From contig CABIWJ010000006.1 of assembly GCA_902362455.1 (NCBI GenBank), forward strand, positions 63,495 to 127,494: DNA of 64,000 bases, in the 5' to 3' direction. The position numbers were made by a program, and so were the translations under genes. The notes under the pieces are model-generated. The model saw only the letters and a list, made by a program, of their open reading frames with translations, was not told the DNA's origin and made no database searches. Shown here one piece after another: positions 36,759 through 44,974 of this stretch. The DNA comes from Eubacteriaceae bacterium (GTDB lineage Bacteria; Bacillota; Clostridia; Lachnospirales; Lachnospiraceae). The number at the start of each line of letters is the position of its first letter. Position 1 is the stretch's first letter.

Positions 36759-37805
36759 ATGAGGAAAACAGGAAAGAAGTTAGCATTAATACTTACAATG
36801 GCAATAACATTAACATTATTTACATCATGCGGTGGTAAGAAAAGTGATGTCGGAGGATTAGGAGACGATAATAAGGTAAATAATATATTTAATCAGGGTA
36901 AAAATAAAGATACGGATAATAATTCAAATGGTGGTTATGACAATAATGATGATAGCAATGATGATAATAATGATAAAGATAGTGATGATAGTGGTCAGAA
37001 TGACAAATCAAATGATAAGAAGAGTAATAAAAAGGGCAGCAGTAAGAATAATAAAAGCACATTACAACTTGAGACTTATAAAGGAGATGGCTTTTCAATA
37101 TTAGTACCAAAGGGCTGGAATATAATGACAGGTGGAGATGGTGTATATTTCTGGTATAACATTTACAATCCACAGGACGAGAGTATGATGGTATTCCAAT
37201 ATGGTAAATTAGAGCCTTTTCTCAAATCATATGAGGCAAAAGCATCATGGCAGAAGTGGGCACCAATAACAGGGACAGGAGACGAGACATTTGCTCATGC
37301 GCCGGTATGTCTTGAAAAAACTGCAAAAGGAATATTAGATTGCTGGAGTGAATGTATTGAATTTCAACAGTATATAGGTCAGAATCCTACATTTATAAGT
37401 CTTAATAATTTTTCCATAAAGAGTTGTGATGCATATCAGGGAAAATTAGCTTCGTTAGGGCTTCCTGAAAGTATAGCGATTGCATCATGCAGTACAGCTA
37501 CAGGAAAAAAAGCAGTAATTACACTTTCAACAGCGATATTTGATCCGGGATATATGGACTTTTTTATGGAAGGAATAGACACTTATTATACATCAGCTTA
37601 TAACACAACAGGAATTTTACTTCCTGAAAATTGCGATGAGGCCTATGCAAAAGCATTAGCACAGTGTGCGGCCAGTCTTGAATTCGACGAGGAATTTGTC
37701 GCAAGAGCAAATAGACAGAGCGATGCAGTTTTATCAGATGTGCAGCAGCGCTTAGCAGAGAATGAGGCATTAATGGATGAATTTATGAGAAAATGGGGAT
37801 ATTAA
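36759..37805 (+). CDS. Putative lipoprotein, last gene of the exported-protease operon
   Basis: This 348-residue protein has a signal peptide with lipobox TLFTSC, a linker of about 75 residues made almost only of Asn, Asp, Ser, Lys and Gly, and a domain of about 240 residues beginning LETYKGDGFSILVPKGWN. That last phrase resembles the start of PsbP/DUF1795-like domains, as in the preceding gene. The ATG at 36759 has TGGAGG just upstream. It lies 17 bases after the previous gene. No catalytic motif is visible. Confidence 0.6.
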   Translation: MRKTGKKLALILTMAITLTLFTSCGGKKSDVGGLGDDNKVNNIFNQGKNKDTDNNSNGGYDNNDDSNDDNNDKDSDDSGQNDKSNDKKSNKKGSSKNNKSTLQLETYKGDGFSILVPKGWNIMTGGDGVYFWYNIYNPQDESMMVFQYGKLEPFLKSYEAKASWQKWAPITGTGDETFAHAPVCLEKTAKGILDCWSECIEFQQYIGQNPTFISLNNFSIKSCDAYQGKLASLGLPESIAIASCSTATGKKAVITLSTAIFDPGYMDFFMEGIDTYYTSAYNTTGILLPENCDEAYAKALAQCAASLEFDEEFVARANRQSDAVLSDVQQRLAENEALMDEFMRKWGY

Positions 37806-37887
37806 GGGGAGAATCATAGTTGTGTGAAAATTATGGTGTAATTAAAGGGAAGAATCGTAGTTGTGTGAAAAATAGGGTGTAATTAAA
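37806..37887 (+). repeat. 41-bp imperfect tandem repeat
   Basis: Two 41-bp units (37806-37846, 37847-37887) with a few differences follow the stop codon directly. Each contains GTAGTTGTGTGAAAA or ATAGTTGTGTGAAAA and ends GTGTAATTAAA. Confidence 0.75.
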
Positions 37888-37888
37888 G

Positions 37889-37918
37889 ACAGTCAGGCGC
37901 AATCGTCTGGCTGTTTTT
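37889..37918 (+). terminator. Terminator of the exported-protease operon
   Basis: ACAGTCAGGCG and CGTCTGGCTGT pair (with wobble) around CAAT and are followed by TTTTT. Confidence 0.85.
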
Positions 37919-37926
37919 GATATTTA

Positions 37927-38064
37927 TTACCAGGAAAATTTCGTTGAAATTGCCCTGGTAAGTAAAAAACGCTCTGCGAGGATCGCACTGCGGAGGAGCA
38001 GAAAATGTTGCTATAGCAACCCGCCGCAGGCGGAGCATGTCGCAAGCGACATTTTTTATTCTTA
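37927..38064 (+). repeat. Five-hairpin intergenic repeat, copy 2
   Basis: Nearly identical to 6204-6340 over its whole length, with the same five stems. Stem 1 is longer here (TTACCAGG/CCTGGTAA), stem 2 is weakened (GCTCT/GGATC) and stem 5 keeps ATGTCGC/GCGACAT with loop AA instead of AG. It lies upstream of the DUF438 gene. Confidence 0.8.
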
Positions 38065-38150
38065 AAAAATGTTGGATATGCAACAGAGAGTTATCATAAT
38101 CTGGGTATAATAAATGTATAAGACATTTATTGAAAAGGAGATTAACTACT

Positions 38151-39512
38151 ATGAATGGAAATAAAGAAACTAATACTAATGTAAGAAATAATACAAAAAC
38201 TAATATAAAAAATATTATAGAAAATAATACAGAAAACCGTACAGAACTATTAAAAAAATATCTTAAAAGATTAGGAGAGGGTGAGAGTTTAGAAAGTGTC
38301 AGAAGTGATTTTGTGGAGAAATTCAGTGAAGTTGATGCATCTGAGATTATGAAAGCAGAACAGGAGTTATTAAGCGAGGGAACACCACTTACTGAAGTAC
38401 AGAAACTTTGTGATATACATGCAGCATTATTTCATGGTGCAACAATTGAAGAAAAGATAGCCAATGCCGAAAAAGCTGTCAGAGAATCAGTTGAAGCAGA
38501 AGAAAATCAGAGAGAAAAACAGATAAAAAAACAAGAAAAAATGCAGGAAGAACAAGAGAAAGCTGAGTCAAAAACGGTTATGTTTGGAAGTGTGGATTAT
38601 TCTGACAAACATACAAAAGCATTAAGACTTGAGAGAATTATCGGTCATCCGCTTTATACATTTACAAAGGAAAATGAAGCACTGACTGAGTTGCTCAATA
38701 AATATAATGAAACAAAAGATATAAATGCACTTGCAGTAATTCGAGATGTATCAATACATTATGCTAAAAAAGGTGATTTGATTTATCCACAGTTAAATGT
38801 AAGACATGGGATATCTGGTCCGTCTGATGTAATGTGGACGGTTGATGATGAAATCAGAGATGAATTTGCAAGCCTTATGAAAGAAGATAATCATAATGAA
38901 AAATGGAATCAGCGATTAGAGGCGGTATTAAAACGTATAGAAGATATGATTTATAAGGAGCAGAATATTCTTTTTCCTAATTGTGCTGTAAACTTCACAG
39001 AAGATGAATGGATTGGAATATATAACGATTCTAAGGACTATGCAGTATGTTTTGGTGTGGAAAATGAAATATGGGATAAAGCAGAGAATAAATCAACCAA
39101 AGCAGCTAATAAAAGTGAATATTCTAAAGAAGAAATAGTTATGCCGGGAGGTCATATGACAATTGAACAGCTTACGGCATTACTTAACACAATTCCACTT
39201 GAAATCAGCTTTATTGATGACAATAATATTAACAGATTTTTTAATGAGGGACCAAAAGTATTTAAACGTCCGGGCATGGCAATTGACAGGGAAGTGTTCT
39301 CATGCCATCCACCTAAAATCGAGCCAATGGTACGTGCAATTATTGAAGATTTTAGAAATAACAAAAGAGACAGTGTTCAGGTGTGGACGGAAAAAGGCGG
39401 TCGTTCAATGTTAGTCACTTATATGGCAGTAAGAGATAAAGAGGAAAATTATATTGGAACGGTTGAACTTGTGCAGGATATGGAATTTGCAAAAGAGCAT
39501 TTTAAAAAGTAG
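38151..39512 (+). CDS. DUF438 - hemerythrin-like - PAS domain protein
   Basis: This 453-residue protein is modular. After an Asn/Thr-rich start, residues 25-95 match DUF438 (LLKKYLKRLGEGESLESVR...LCDIHAALFHG). Residues about 165-285 form a hemerythrin HHE-like helical domain with DVSIHYAKKGDLIYPQL and EQNILFP, which can hold a di-iron centre. The C-terminal 120 residues are a PAS-type sensor (FSCHPPKIEPMVRAIIEDF). Such proteins are thought to sense oxygen, NO or redox state in anaerobes. ATG 38151 follows AAGGAG. Confidence 0.85.
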   Translation: MNGNKETNTNVRNNTKTNIKNIIENNTENRTELLKKYLKRLGEGESLESVRSDFVEKFSEVDASEIMKAEQELLSEGTPLTEVQKLCDIHAALFHGATIEEKIANAEKAVRESVEAEENQREKQIKKQEKMQEEQEKAESKTVMFGSVDYSDKHTKALRLERIIGHPLYTFTKENEALTELLNKYNETKDINALAVIRDVSIHYAKKGDLIYPQLNVRHGISGPSDVMWTVDDEIRDEFASLMKEDNHNEKWNQRLEAVLKRIEDMIYKEQNILFPNCAVNFTEDEWIGIYNDSKDYAVCFGVENEIWDKAENKSTKAANKSEYSKEEIVMPGGHMTIEQLTALLNTIPLEISFIDDNNINRFFNEGPKVFKRPGMAIDREVFSCHPPKIEPMVRAIIEDFRNNKRDSVQVWTEKGGRSMLVTYMAVRDKEENYIGTVELVQDMEFAKEHFKK

Positions 39513-39788
39513 TATTTTAGCAAAATGATTAGGGGTGAGACAATAGAATTTCAAATCAGAACAGGAATTAAAAAAGTAATATTTAAGGAGTAATCATGGC
39601 GTCAAAATCTTCATTGAATTAAACGTATATTGTATGTGGCTATTCAATGACAGGTTTTGGCACCTTATTAATTAAACATTGAAAAAAAGGGGATAAAATG
39701 ATATTATGAATTTAATAGTATGATGCTTGAATGGAAGCTGGATGGATAAAAATGGTGAATAATTATAATTAAAAGAAGGCGAAAAATT

Positions 39789-40901
39789 ATGCAATTACCA
39801 TATTCTGAAGAACTGAATATAGAATATCTGGGACGTTTGTTTGATAATACCACTGAGTGCTACAAGTTCTTTTGGTTTAAGGCAATTGTCACAAAAGTAA
39901 CTGCGGGAAAATATGAACTCACATATGAGGAGTTAGTAGACGAGATGATAGCAGATGCGTATTTTATGGTAACGGAATATCATCTTAATCTTGGACCTAA
40001 AGATGCACTAGAGGGCATAGTGAATTTAATTAGGATAAAGAATCCTGCTCTTAAATCATGCGAGAAGCAGTCAGTTATTATAGATTTCCTTAAAAATACA
40101 CAGGATAAAGAGATTATTAGCAAAAAACGTGCATTGACATATAATGTTCCATATCGTTTGCAATCGCCATTTATGGAAAATGTGAAAGGCAAAGAATGGA
40201 ATGTTGGTGAAAGCAGACTTATTGCCAAAATTAATCAGGAGAATCGTTTGATTTATTATTTTGAAGCATTGAATGGTCTTAGCACAAAGATAATTGTTCA
40301 AAGTGACTGGGCGCAGTATATCATAAAAAATCAGGAGATTATTAAAGGCTGGCTTGAATATAAAATGATTATGTATATTCAGAAACGTAATCCAAGTGTG
40401 CCGGGAATTGCAGATAAGTTGTATCCACCGTATGAACGTAACCTTGAAAGAGTGAAGAAGTATTGGAGGTTGATATTATCATTAGAGCCTGTCCACGAAA
40501 TATATGGTGACAATATTTTAACGGAAAATGACTTATCGATTGACCATTTTGTTCCATGGTCTTACGTGGCACATGATGAAATGTGGAATCTAAACCCGAC
40601 TACGAAAAGTATAAACAGTTCTAAGAGCAACAATTTACCAGACTGGAATACATATTTTGAGAAGCTTGTCAGACAGGAATATCAGTCCTACCAAATGCTA
40701 TGGAAATATGATGCGGTTCATAAAGAGTTTGATAAATGTGCGAAAGAACATATCAATAATGATGACATTCGCTATCGAATTTATCGAAAAGGTCTTGAAT
40801 TTACTGAATTTGCGGGAGAATTAGAATCAATCATTTTACCGGTATATCAATCTGCAAAGAATTGCGGTTTTACTAACTGGAAATATCAGAATGTAAGGTA
40901 A
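39789..40901 (+). CDS. HNH endonuclease-like protein
   Basis: This 370-residue protein has an N-terminal helical region of about 230 residues that I do not recognise, and a C-terminal HNH module: LSIDHFVPWSYVAHDEMWNL provides the DH metal and catalytic residues, and NPTTKSINSSKSNNLPDW the asparagine-containing helix. This form occurs as an orphan in defence and accessory islands. No methyltransferase is adjacent, so it is not a classical restriction pair. ATG 39789 follows AAAGAAGGCG. It opens the accessory region of the window. Confidence 0.75.
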   Translation: MQLPYSEELNIEYLGRLFDNTTECYKFFWFKAIVTKVTAGKYELTYEELVDEMIADAYFMVTEYHLNLGPKDALEGIVNLIRIKNPALKSCEKQSVIIDFLKNTQDKEIISKKRALTYNVPYRLQSPFMENVKGKEWNVGESRLIAKINQENRLIYYFEALNGLSTKIIVQSDWAQYIIKNQEIIKGWLEYKMIMYIQKRNPSVPGIADKLYPPYERNLERVKKYWRLILSLEPVHEIYGDNILTENDLSIDHFVPWSYVAHDEMWNLNPTTKSINSSKSNNLPDWNTYFEKLVRQEYQSYQMLWKYDAVHKEFDKCAKEHINNDDIRYRIYRKGLEFTEFAGELESIILPVYQSAKNCGFTNWKYQNVR

Positions 40902-40907
40902 TACGGA

Positions 40908-41021
40908 GTGGTAAAATATGAAGGAAAACCTTGTAACATAAATGATTATGATACAGAGCTACAAGACGGAAAATTGATAGTGGGGATTAGTCATCAACAC
41001 GTTTTGTACTATAACGCATAA
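40908..41021 (+). CDS. Small hypothetical protein or fragment
   Basis: A 37-codon frame starts at GTG 40908 immediately after the HNH gene (VKYEGKPCNINDYDTELQDG and on, ending HVLYYNA). Its composition looks protein-like rather than random. The start lies only six bases after the preceding stop, and GGAG overlaps the GTG, so expression is doubtful. It may be the remnant of a larger gene. Confidence 0.3.
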   Translation: MVKYEGKPCNINDYDTELQDGKLIVGISHQHVLYYNA

Positions 41022-41026
41022 TACAA

Positions 41027-41081
41027 TTAGCATCTGTCAAAGTCATCTTAAAAATGACCTTGATAGATGCTAATATTTTTG
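41027..41081 (+). terminator. Terminator downstream of the HNH gene
   Basis: TTAGCATCT.TCAA pairs with TTGATAGATGCTAA, with an inner GTCAT/ATGAC stem, followed by TATTTTTG. Confidence 0.8.
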
Positions 41082-41149
41082 TTAACAGTATAAAAACAAT
41101 ATAAATTTAGATGCTTCTAAGAATAATTCCGAGAGAAACTATCTGATTG

Positions 41150-41335
41150 TTAGATACGAATATCAATATTTTGTCCAACCATTGGATTAACTGATTTCTC
41201 TAACATTTCAATCATAGCTGCACCCGTCTCATCAGTAGCTTCTAAAGATTTACTTAACAGTGCCATTCCGATATCTGTGTTAACATTTGCACTAGACAAG
41301 GTAATTGAAGCAAGTGATAATCCTTGAATATCCAT
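41150..41335 (-). CDS. YjfB-like putative motility protein
   Basis: This 61-residue protein runs MDIQGLSLASITLSSANVNT at its start and ends in EMLEKSVNPMVGQNIDIRI, closely resembling the YjfB family (putative motility proteins found in flagellated Firmicutes). The role is not established. No flagellar genes are present here. It has a strong AAGGAGGTAGCT ribosome site and its own consensus promoter, so it is a real, independently transcribed gene. Confidence 0.8.
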   Translation of the reverse strand: MDIQGLSLASITLSSANVNTDIGMALLSKSLEATDETGAAMIEMLEKSVNPMVGQNIDIRI

Positions 41336-41374
41336 ATAGCTACCTCCTTTTGATAAACGTGTTTATTTATATAA

Positions 41375-41404
41375 ATTATAACGTAAGGTGGCTGGGGATG
41401 TCAA
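41375..41404 (-). promoter_or_regulatory. Promoter of the YjfB-like gene
   Basis: Reading the minus strand, TTGACA (41404-41399) and TATAAT (41380-41375) are spaced by 18 bases. Confidence 0.75.
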
Positions 41405-41525
41405 TAAGAAGTGGAGAAAAATGTGGAAGACCAAAATGTGAAAGAATGTGGAGAATTGCGAAAAAATGATGTAGAAGATGTGAAATAAATAACAAGATAT
41501 TCTGTTAGATATAATAAAAAAATTA

Positions 41526-41767
41526 TAGCGTAAATATAATTTTAAGTTACTTGAATTTATGGAATAGACTATGCTAAAATAGATATAAGTTGATATTATG
41601 TCATGAATTCTAAAACTATATTAAAGAATATGTATAATGAATTAATGTCTGGTAAGAATGCTTATTTTATTAATGAATGGACGTTAATCAAATGTGGAAG
41701 AAAAAAGATGAGAGAGTATGTTGATGAATTACCGGCAGTTGATAGGATTATGCCACCTGGAAATTAG
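41526..41767 (+). pseudogene. Internally deleted copy of the gene preceding Wadjet
   Basis: Bases 41526-41598 match 44462 onward (the promoter region with TTGAAT and TAAAAT boxes spaced 18), and 41599-41715 match 44842 onward (the 3' part of the small gene). The intervening 300 or so bases are missing. A 54-codon frame remains (41603-41767, beginning MNSKTILKNMYNELMSG). It ends REYVDELPAVDRIMPPGN, unlike the copy before jetA, which ends REIAYE. It precedes the ATP-grasp gene by 36 bases. Whether the short frame is expressed is unknown. Confidence 0.75.
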
Positions 41768-41803
41768 AAATTTAGTTTTAAAGAGTTACTATAGGAGAAA
41801 ATT

Positions 41804-42532
41804 ATGAAAGTATATTTACAAGTTAATAATAAAGGATTACCTTTGGATTATGATCATTTTAATGCTGCATATGGATTTAGAGAAATGGGATTTGAAATAG
41901 TTGAGTTTGAAACATATGATACATTAAAAAAGTCAGAGATAAATGATGTTATAGTTGGTTATTCAGGACCAATTGAAACTAGATTATATGATTTTGGAGT
42001 GAGAATTCCGGATATTGATTATCCTGAATCTATTTCTGGTTATCTTGGAAGAAAAATATGGAAATCAACTATTAATACAATTAATAATAATCCTGATTTA
42101 TGGAATGTATTTGTGAAGCCTGTCAGAAGAAAATCATTTAAGGGACGTGTTGTAAGAGGTGTTAAGGATTTAATTGGTTGTGGAGCTACAAACGGGGATC
42201 AGGAAGTGTATGTGAGTGAAATATTAAATTTTGTTTCTGAATATAGAGTATTTGTGAGATATGGAGAAATTGCAGATATAAGACATTATGCAGGAGATTG
42301 GTCAGTGTTTCCGGATGCAAATACAATAGCAAGTTGCGTGGAAGATTATAAAGAAGGAATTAACACATATGCAATTGATTTTGGAGTTACAGATAAGGGA
42401 ACAACAAATCTTATAGAAGTTAATGTATCAGGGGCTATAGGGTCATATGGACTTGATCCGATTATGTATGCAAAATTTATGTCAGCCAGATGGGCAGAAT
42501 TAACCGGAACGGAGGATGAATGTAAATTTTGA
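41804..42532 (+). CDS. ATP-grasp domain protein (DUF4343-like)
   Basis: This 242-residue protein contains a divergent ATP-grasp fold: KPVRRKSFKGRVVRG (nucleotide-binding lysine loop), SEILNFVSEYRVFVRYGEI, and TNLIEVNVSGAIGSYGLDP (metal-binding acid and asparagine). It resembles DUF4343-type ATP-grasp proteins, whose substrates are mostly unknown; the fold ligates carboxylates to amines or thiols. AGGAGAAA precedes the ATG. The upstream deleted gene copy shows that this locus and the Wadjet locus share an ancestor for their leader gene. Confidence 0.75.
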   Translation: MKVYLQVNNKGLPLDYDHFNAAYGFREMGFEIVEFETYDTLKKSEINDVIVGYSGPIETRLYDFGVRIPDIDYPESISGYLGRKIWKSTINTINNNPDLWNVFVKPVRRKSFKGRVVRGVKDLIGCGATNGDQEVYVSEILNFVSEYRVFVRYGEIADIRHYAGDWSVFPDANTIASCVEDYKEGINTYAIDFGVTDKGTTNLIEVNVSGAIGSYGLDPIMYAKFMSARWAELTGTEDECKF

Positions 42533-42805
42533 GGATTAATTTAGTCAAAATATATACAAATGACCAAATTTAAAATATTGTTGACTAAATTGATATAGTT
42601 TCAATATATAATCTTGATAAGAATTATAAAAAGGGCTATAGTACATATTATAATGGTAAACTATTGATAAAAAATGTACTTGTAAGTATACTATGTTTAC
42701 AAGAAATTTTGAGAAAAATGTTTTAGGAGATTGTTTGAGTGACGTAATAGCAAGTACATTGAGTGAAATATTGAATAAATCATAAGTAGGAGGTTTTCCT
42801 TATAG

Positions 42806-44296
42806 ATGAAACAGGAAATATTAAATAAATTAAATCTTGGCGAAAATCATGAGCGAGAATGTAAGTTGGCAACTGGTGGAATTCCTGAGAGCATATGGGA
42901 GACATATTCTTCTTTTGCTAATACCAATGGAGGAATAATTCTGCTGGGAATTAGGGAATATAGGGATTCTTTTTCGATTGAGGGATTGACAGACAAGCAG
43001 ATTATTAAATATCAGAAGGATTTCTGGAGTACATTAAACGATAAAAATAAAGTATCTAAAAATATTCTATTGAATCATCATGTACAGGTTATTGAGATAG
43101 AGGGTAAAAAAATACTTAGAATAGATATTCCGGCAGCAGACAGGCATGATAAACCGGTTTATATTGGAACTAATCCAATGAAAGGTACTTATAAGAGAGA
43201 TTATGAAGGCGACTTTCTATGTACAGAAGAGGCAGTCCGGGCAATGTTTGCAGATCAAAGAGATGTATCTGGAGATGTGGAGGTGTTGGAAGAATATGGG
43301 TTGGATGTGCTTAATCATGATACGGTAAAAGGTTACAGAATTGTTTTTGAACAACTTCACAGTGGACATCCGTGGAATGCACTTGAAAATGATGAGTTCC
43401 TTATGAAACTAAGAGCGGTGGCAAAGAATAAGAATGGTACATTATCTCCAACGATAGCCGGACTATTATTTTTTGGAGAAGCTTATCATATTACTGAGGT
43501 TTTTCAAAATTATTTTCTGGATTATCGTGAGGAATGTGATGATAAATCAGTACGCTGGTTGTTTAGAATACATTCTAACGAAGGCGACTGGAGTGGTAAT
43601 ATATATGATTTCTTCACCAAAGTGCGTACAAGAATGGATGATGAAGTAGCAGTTCCATTTGCGAATAGAAGGGATGGATATCGCATAGACAGAGTTGATG
43701 TTCATGATGCCTTGGAAGAGGCACTAGCGAATGCGTTGGCACATGCAAATTATTATGGCAGACGAGGAATCCTTGTTATTAAAAATGGCAAGGAACTTAG
43801 TATTTCAAATCCTGGTACTATTAGAGTGACAAAAGAGGAATTTTATGCAGGTGGCAATAGTGACCCACGAAATCCTAATATTTTAAAGATGTTTGGTTTT
43901 GTAAATGTTGGTGAGCGTGCAGGAAGTGGTGTTGATAAGATTATGACAGCATGGGCAGAACAAAACTGGAAGAAACCAGAATTTGATTTCTCAGAGCGTA
44001 GTGACAGAGTAACATTAAAGCTCGAAGTTGGACAAGTGATATACATTCCAGGTGCTACTGATATAAGAAACACAAAGGAGGATGACGAATACAAGGTAGT
44101 AAAAGAAATGTCAAAAGAAAATAAGATACTTGTTTATATCGAACGGAATGGAAGTATTTCAACACAGAAGGTAATGGAAATCTGTAATTATAATTCCAGA
44201 ACTGGAGCAAGAAACATTTTATATAAGATGATAAAGGATGGCTTAATAGAAAAAGTTGGTGAAAATAAAAAAACGCTTTATAGAATAAAAGAATAA
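42806..44296 (+). CDS. AlbA/Schlafen-domain protein with a GHKL-like ATPase domain
   Basis: This 496-residue protein has an N-terminal AlbA_2 (Schlafen-like) domain (ERECKLATGGIPESIWETYSSFANTNGG, about residues 15-45, in a nucleic-acid-binding fold extending to about 125). In the middle to C-terminal part is a GHKL/HATPase_c_4 module (HDALEEALANALAHANYY, ISNPGTIRV, NVGERAGSGVDKI). It ends in a winged-helix segment (NGSISTQKVMEICNYNSR). This is the common RecG-like/ATP-dependent transcription-regulator architecture, also found in defence islands. GTAGGAGG precedes the ATG. It is separated from jetABCD by tandem repeats. Confidence 0.8.
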   Translation: MKQEILNKLNLGENHERECKLATGGIPESIWETYSSFANTNGGIILLGIREYRDSFSIEGLTDKQIIKYQKDFWSTLNDKNKVSKNILLNHHVQVIEIEGKKILRIDIPAADRHDKPVYIGTNPMKGTYKRDYEGDFLCTEEAVRAMFADQRDVSGDVEVLEEYGLDVLNHDTVKGYRIVFEQLHSGHPWNALENDEFLMKLRAVAKNKNGTLSPTIAGLLFFGEAYHITEVFQNYFLDYREECDDKSVRWLFRIHSNEGDWSGNIYDFFTKVRTRMDDEVAVPFANRRDGYRIDRVDVHDALEEALANALAHANYYGRRGILVIKNGKELSISNPGTIRVTKEEFYAGGNSDPRNPNILKMFGFVNVGERAGSGVDKIMTAWAEQNWKKPEFDFSERSDRVTLKLEVGQVIYIPGATDIRNTKEDDEYKVVKEMSKENKILVYIERNGSISTQKVMEICNYNSRTGARNILYKMIKDGLIEKVGENKKTLYRIKE

Positions 44297-44322
44297 GTAA
44301 CTGGTCACTTTTTGTGGAAGAC

Positions 44323-44420
44323 TGACCTGTAAGTGGTCGCTTTTATATTATAATGACCGGTAAATGACCTGTAAGTGGTCGCTTTTATATTATAATGACC
44401 AGTAAGTGGTCAATTTTATA
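44323..44420 (+). repeat. 42-bp tandem repeats with TGACC/GGTCA dyads
   Basis: Units start at 44323 and 44365 with exact 42-base spacing and very few differences; a third, shortened unit follows. Each contains TGACCTGTAAGTGGTCGC and TTATATTATAATGACC. The alternating TGACC and GGTCA give overlapping small dyads and possible terminator stems for the upstream gene. Confidence 0.75.
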
Positions 44421-44486
44421 TTTGACTGATCAATTCTGATTTACGACATAAAGAATGTTTGTAGCGTAAATATAATTTCAAGTTAC

Positions 44487-44516
44487 TTGAATCTATGGAA
44501 CAGTCTATGCTAAATA
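44487..44516 (+). promoter_or_regulatory. Putative promoter of the Wadjet operon
   Basis: TTGAAT at 44487-44492 and TAAATA at 44511-44516, 18 bases apart. The same pair is conserved at 41551-41580 in the deleted copy (TTGAAT and TAAAAT). Confidence 0.55.
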
Positions 44517-44593
44517 GGTATACGTTGATAATATGTTGTGAAAGACTGAAAATATAATGTACCATCAAAAGAAAGGAATAGTAGGAGTAATTT

Positions 44594-44974
44594 ATGCGTG
44601 GACCAACAGAATATCAAATGTATCTGTCTCGTTTGGAAAAATATTACCAAGATAATAAAATAGCTATGCCGAAATGGATAGATATAGCAAGTGATTATTA
44701 TGGAAAGTTATATTATTTAAAACATTCGCTATCAATGATGTGTTCGAATTCTGCAATTCCGAGAAAAACAATGGAATATTTGGCGAATATAGATAGAGAA
44801 TATGATTCTTTAGAGTATCTGCCGGAAGAATTGTATGAATGTGTCATGAATTCTAAAATTATATTAAAGAATATGTATAATGAATTAATGTCTGATAAGA
44901 ATACTTATTTTATTAATGAATGGACGTTAACCAAATGTGGAAGAAAAAAGATGAGAGAAATTGCATATGAATAA
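44594..44974 (+). CDS. Small protein of unknown function at the head of the Wadjet operon
   Basis: This 126-residue, probably helical, cytoplasmic protein begins MRGPTEYQMYLSRLEKYYQD and contains a KHSLSMMCSNSAIPRKTMEYL stretch (in two overlapping helices) and a C-terminal NEWTLTKCGRKKMREIAYE. I recognise no family. It overlaps jetA by eight bases, so it is translated together with the Wadjet genes. A deletion derivative lies at 41526-41767. It could be an accessory, regulator or sensor of the system, or a separate toxin/antitoxin-like gene; the sequence alone does not decide. Confidence 0.65.
   Translation: MRGPTEYQMYLSRLEKYYQDNKIAMPKWIDIASDYYGKLYYLKHSLSMMCSNSAIPRKTMEYLANIDREYDSLEYLPEELYECVMNSKIILKNMYNELMSDKNTYFINEWTLTKCGRKKMREIAYE

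Noticed and set aside
39596-39622. Eight-codon frame MASKSSLN with a good AAGGAG site
   Set aside because: Too short to support as a gene; it may be the remaining start of a deleted gene, but nothing downstream supports this.
42693-42785. 30-codon frame between the ATP-grasp and AlbA genes
   Set aside because: It reads MFTRNFEKNVLGDCLSDVIA and on, but has no ribosome site or recognisable family; likely chance or a remnant.
44297-44420. CRISPR-like array
   Set aside because: The repeats are directly tandem without unique spacers and no cas genes are nearby.
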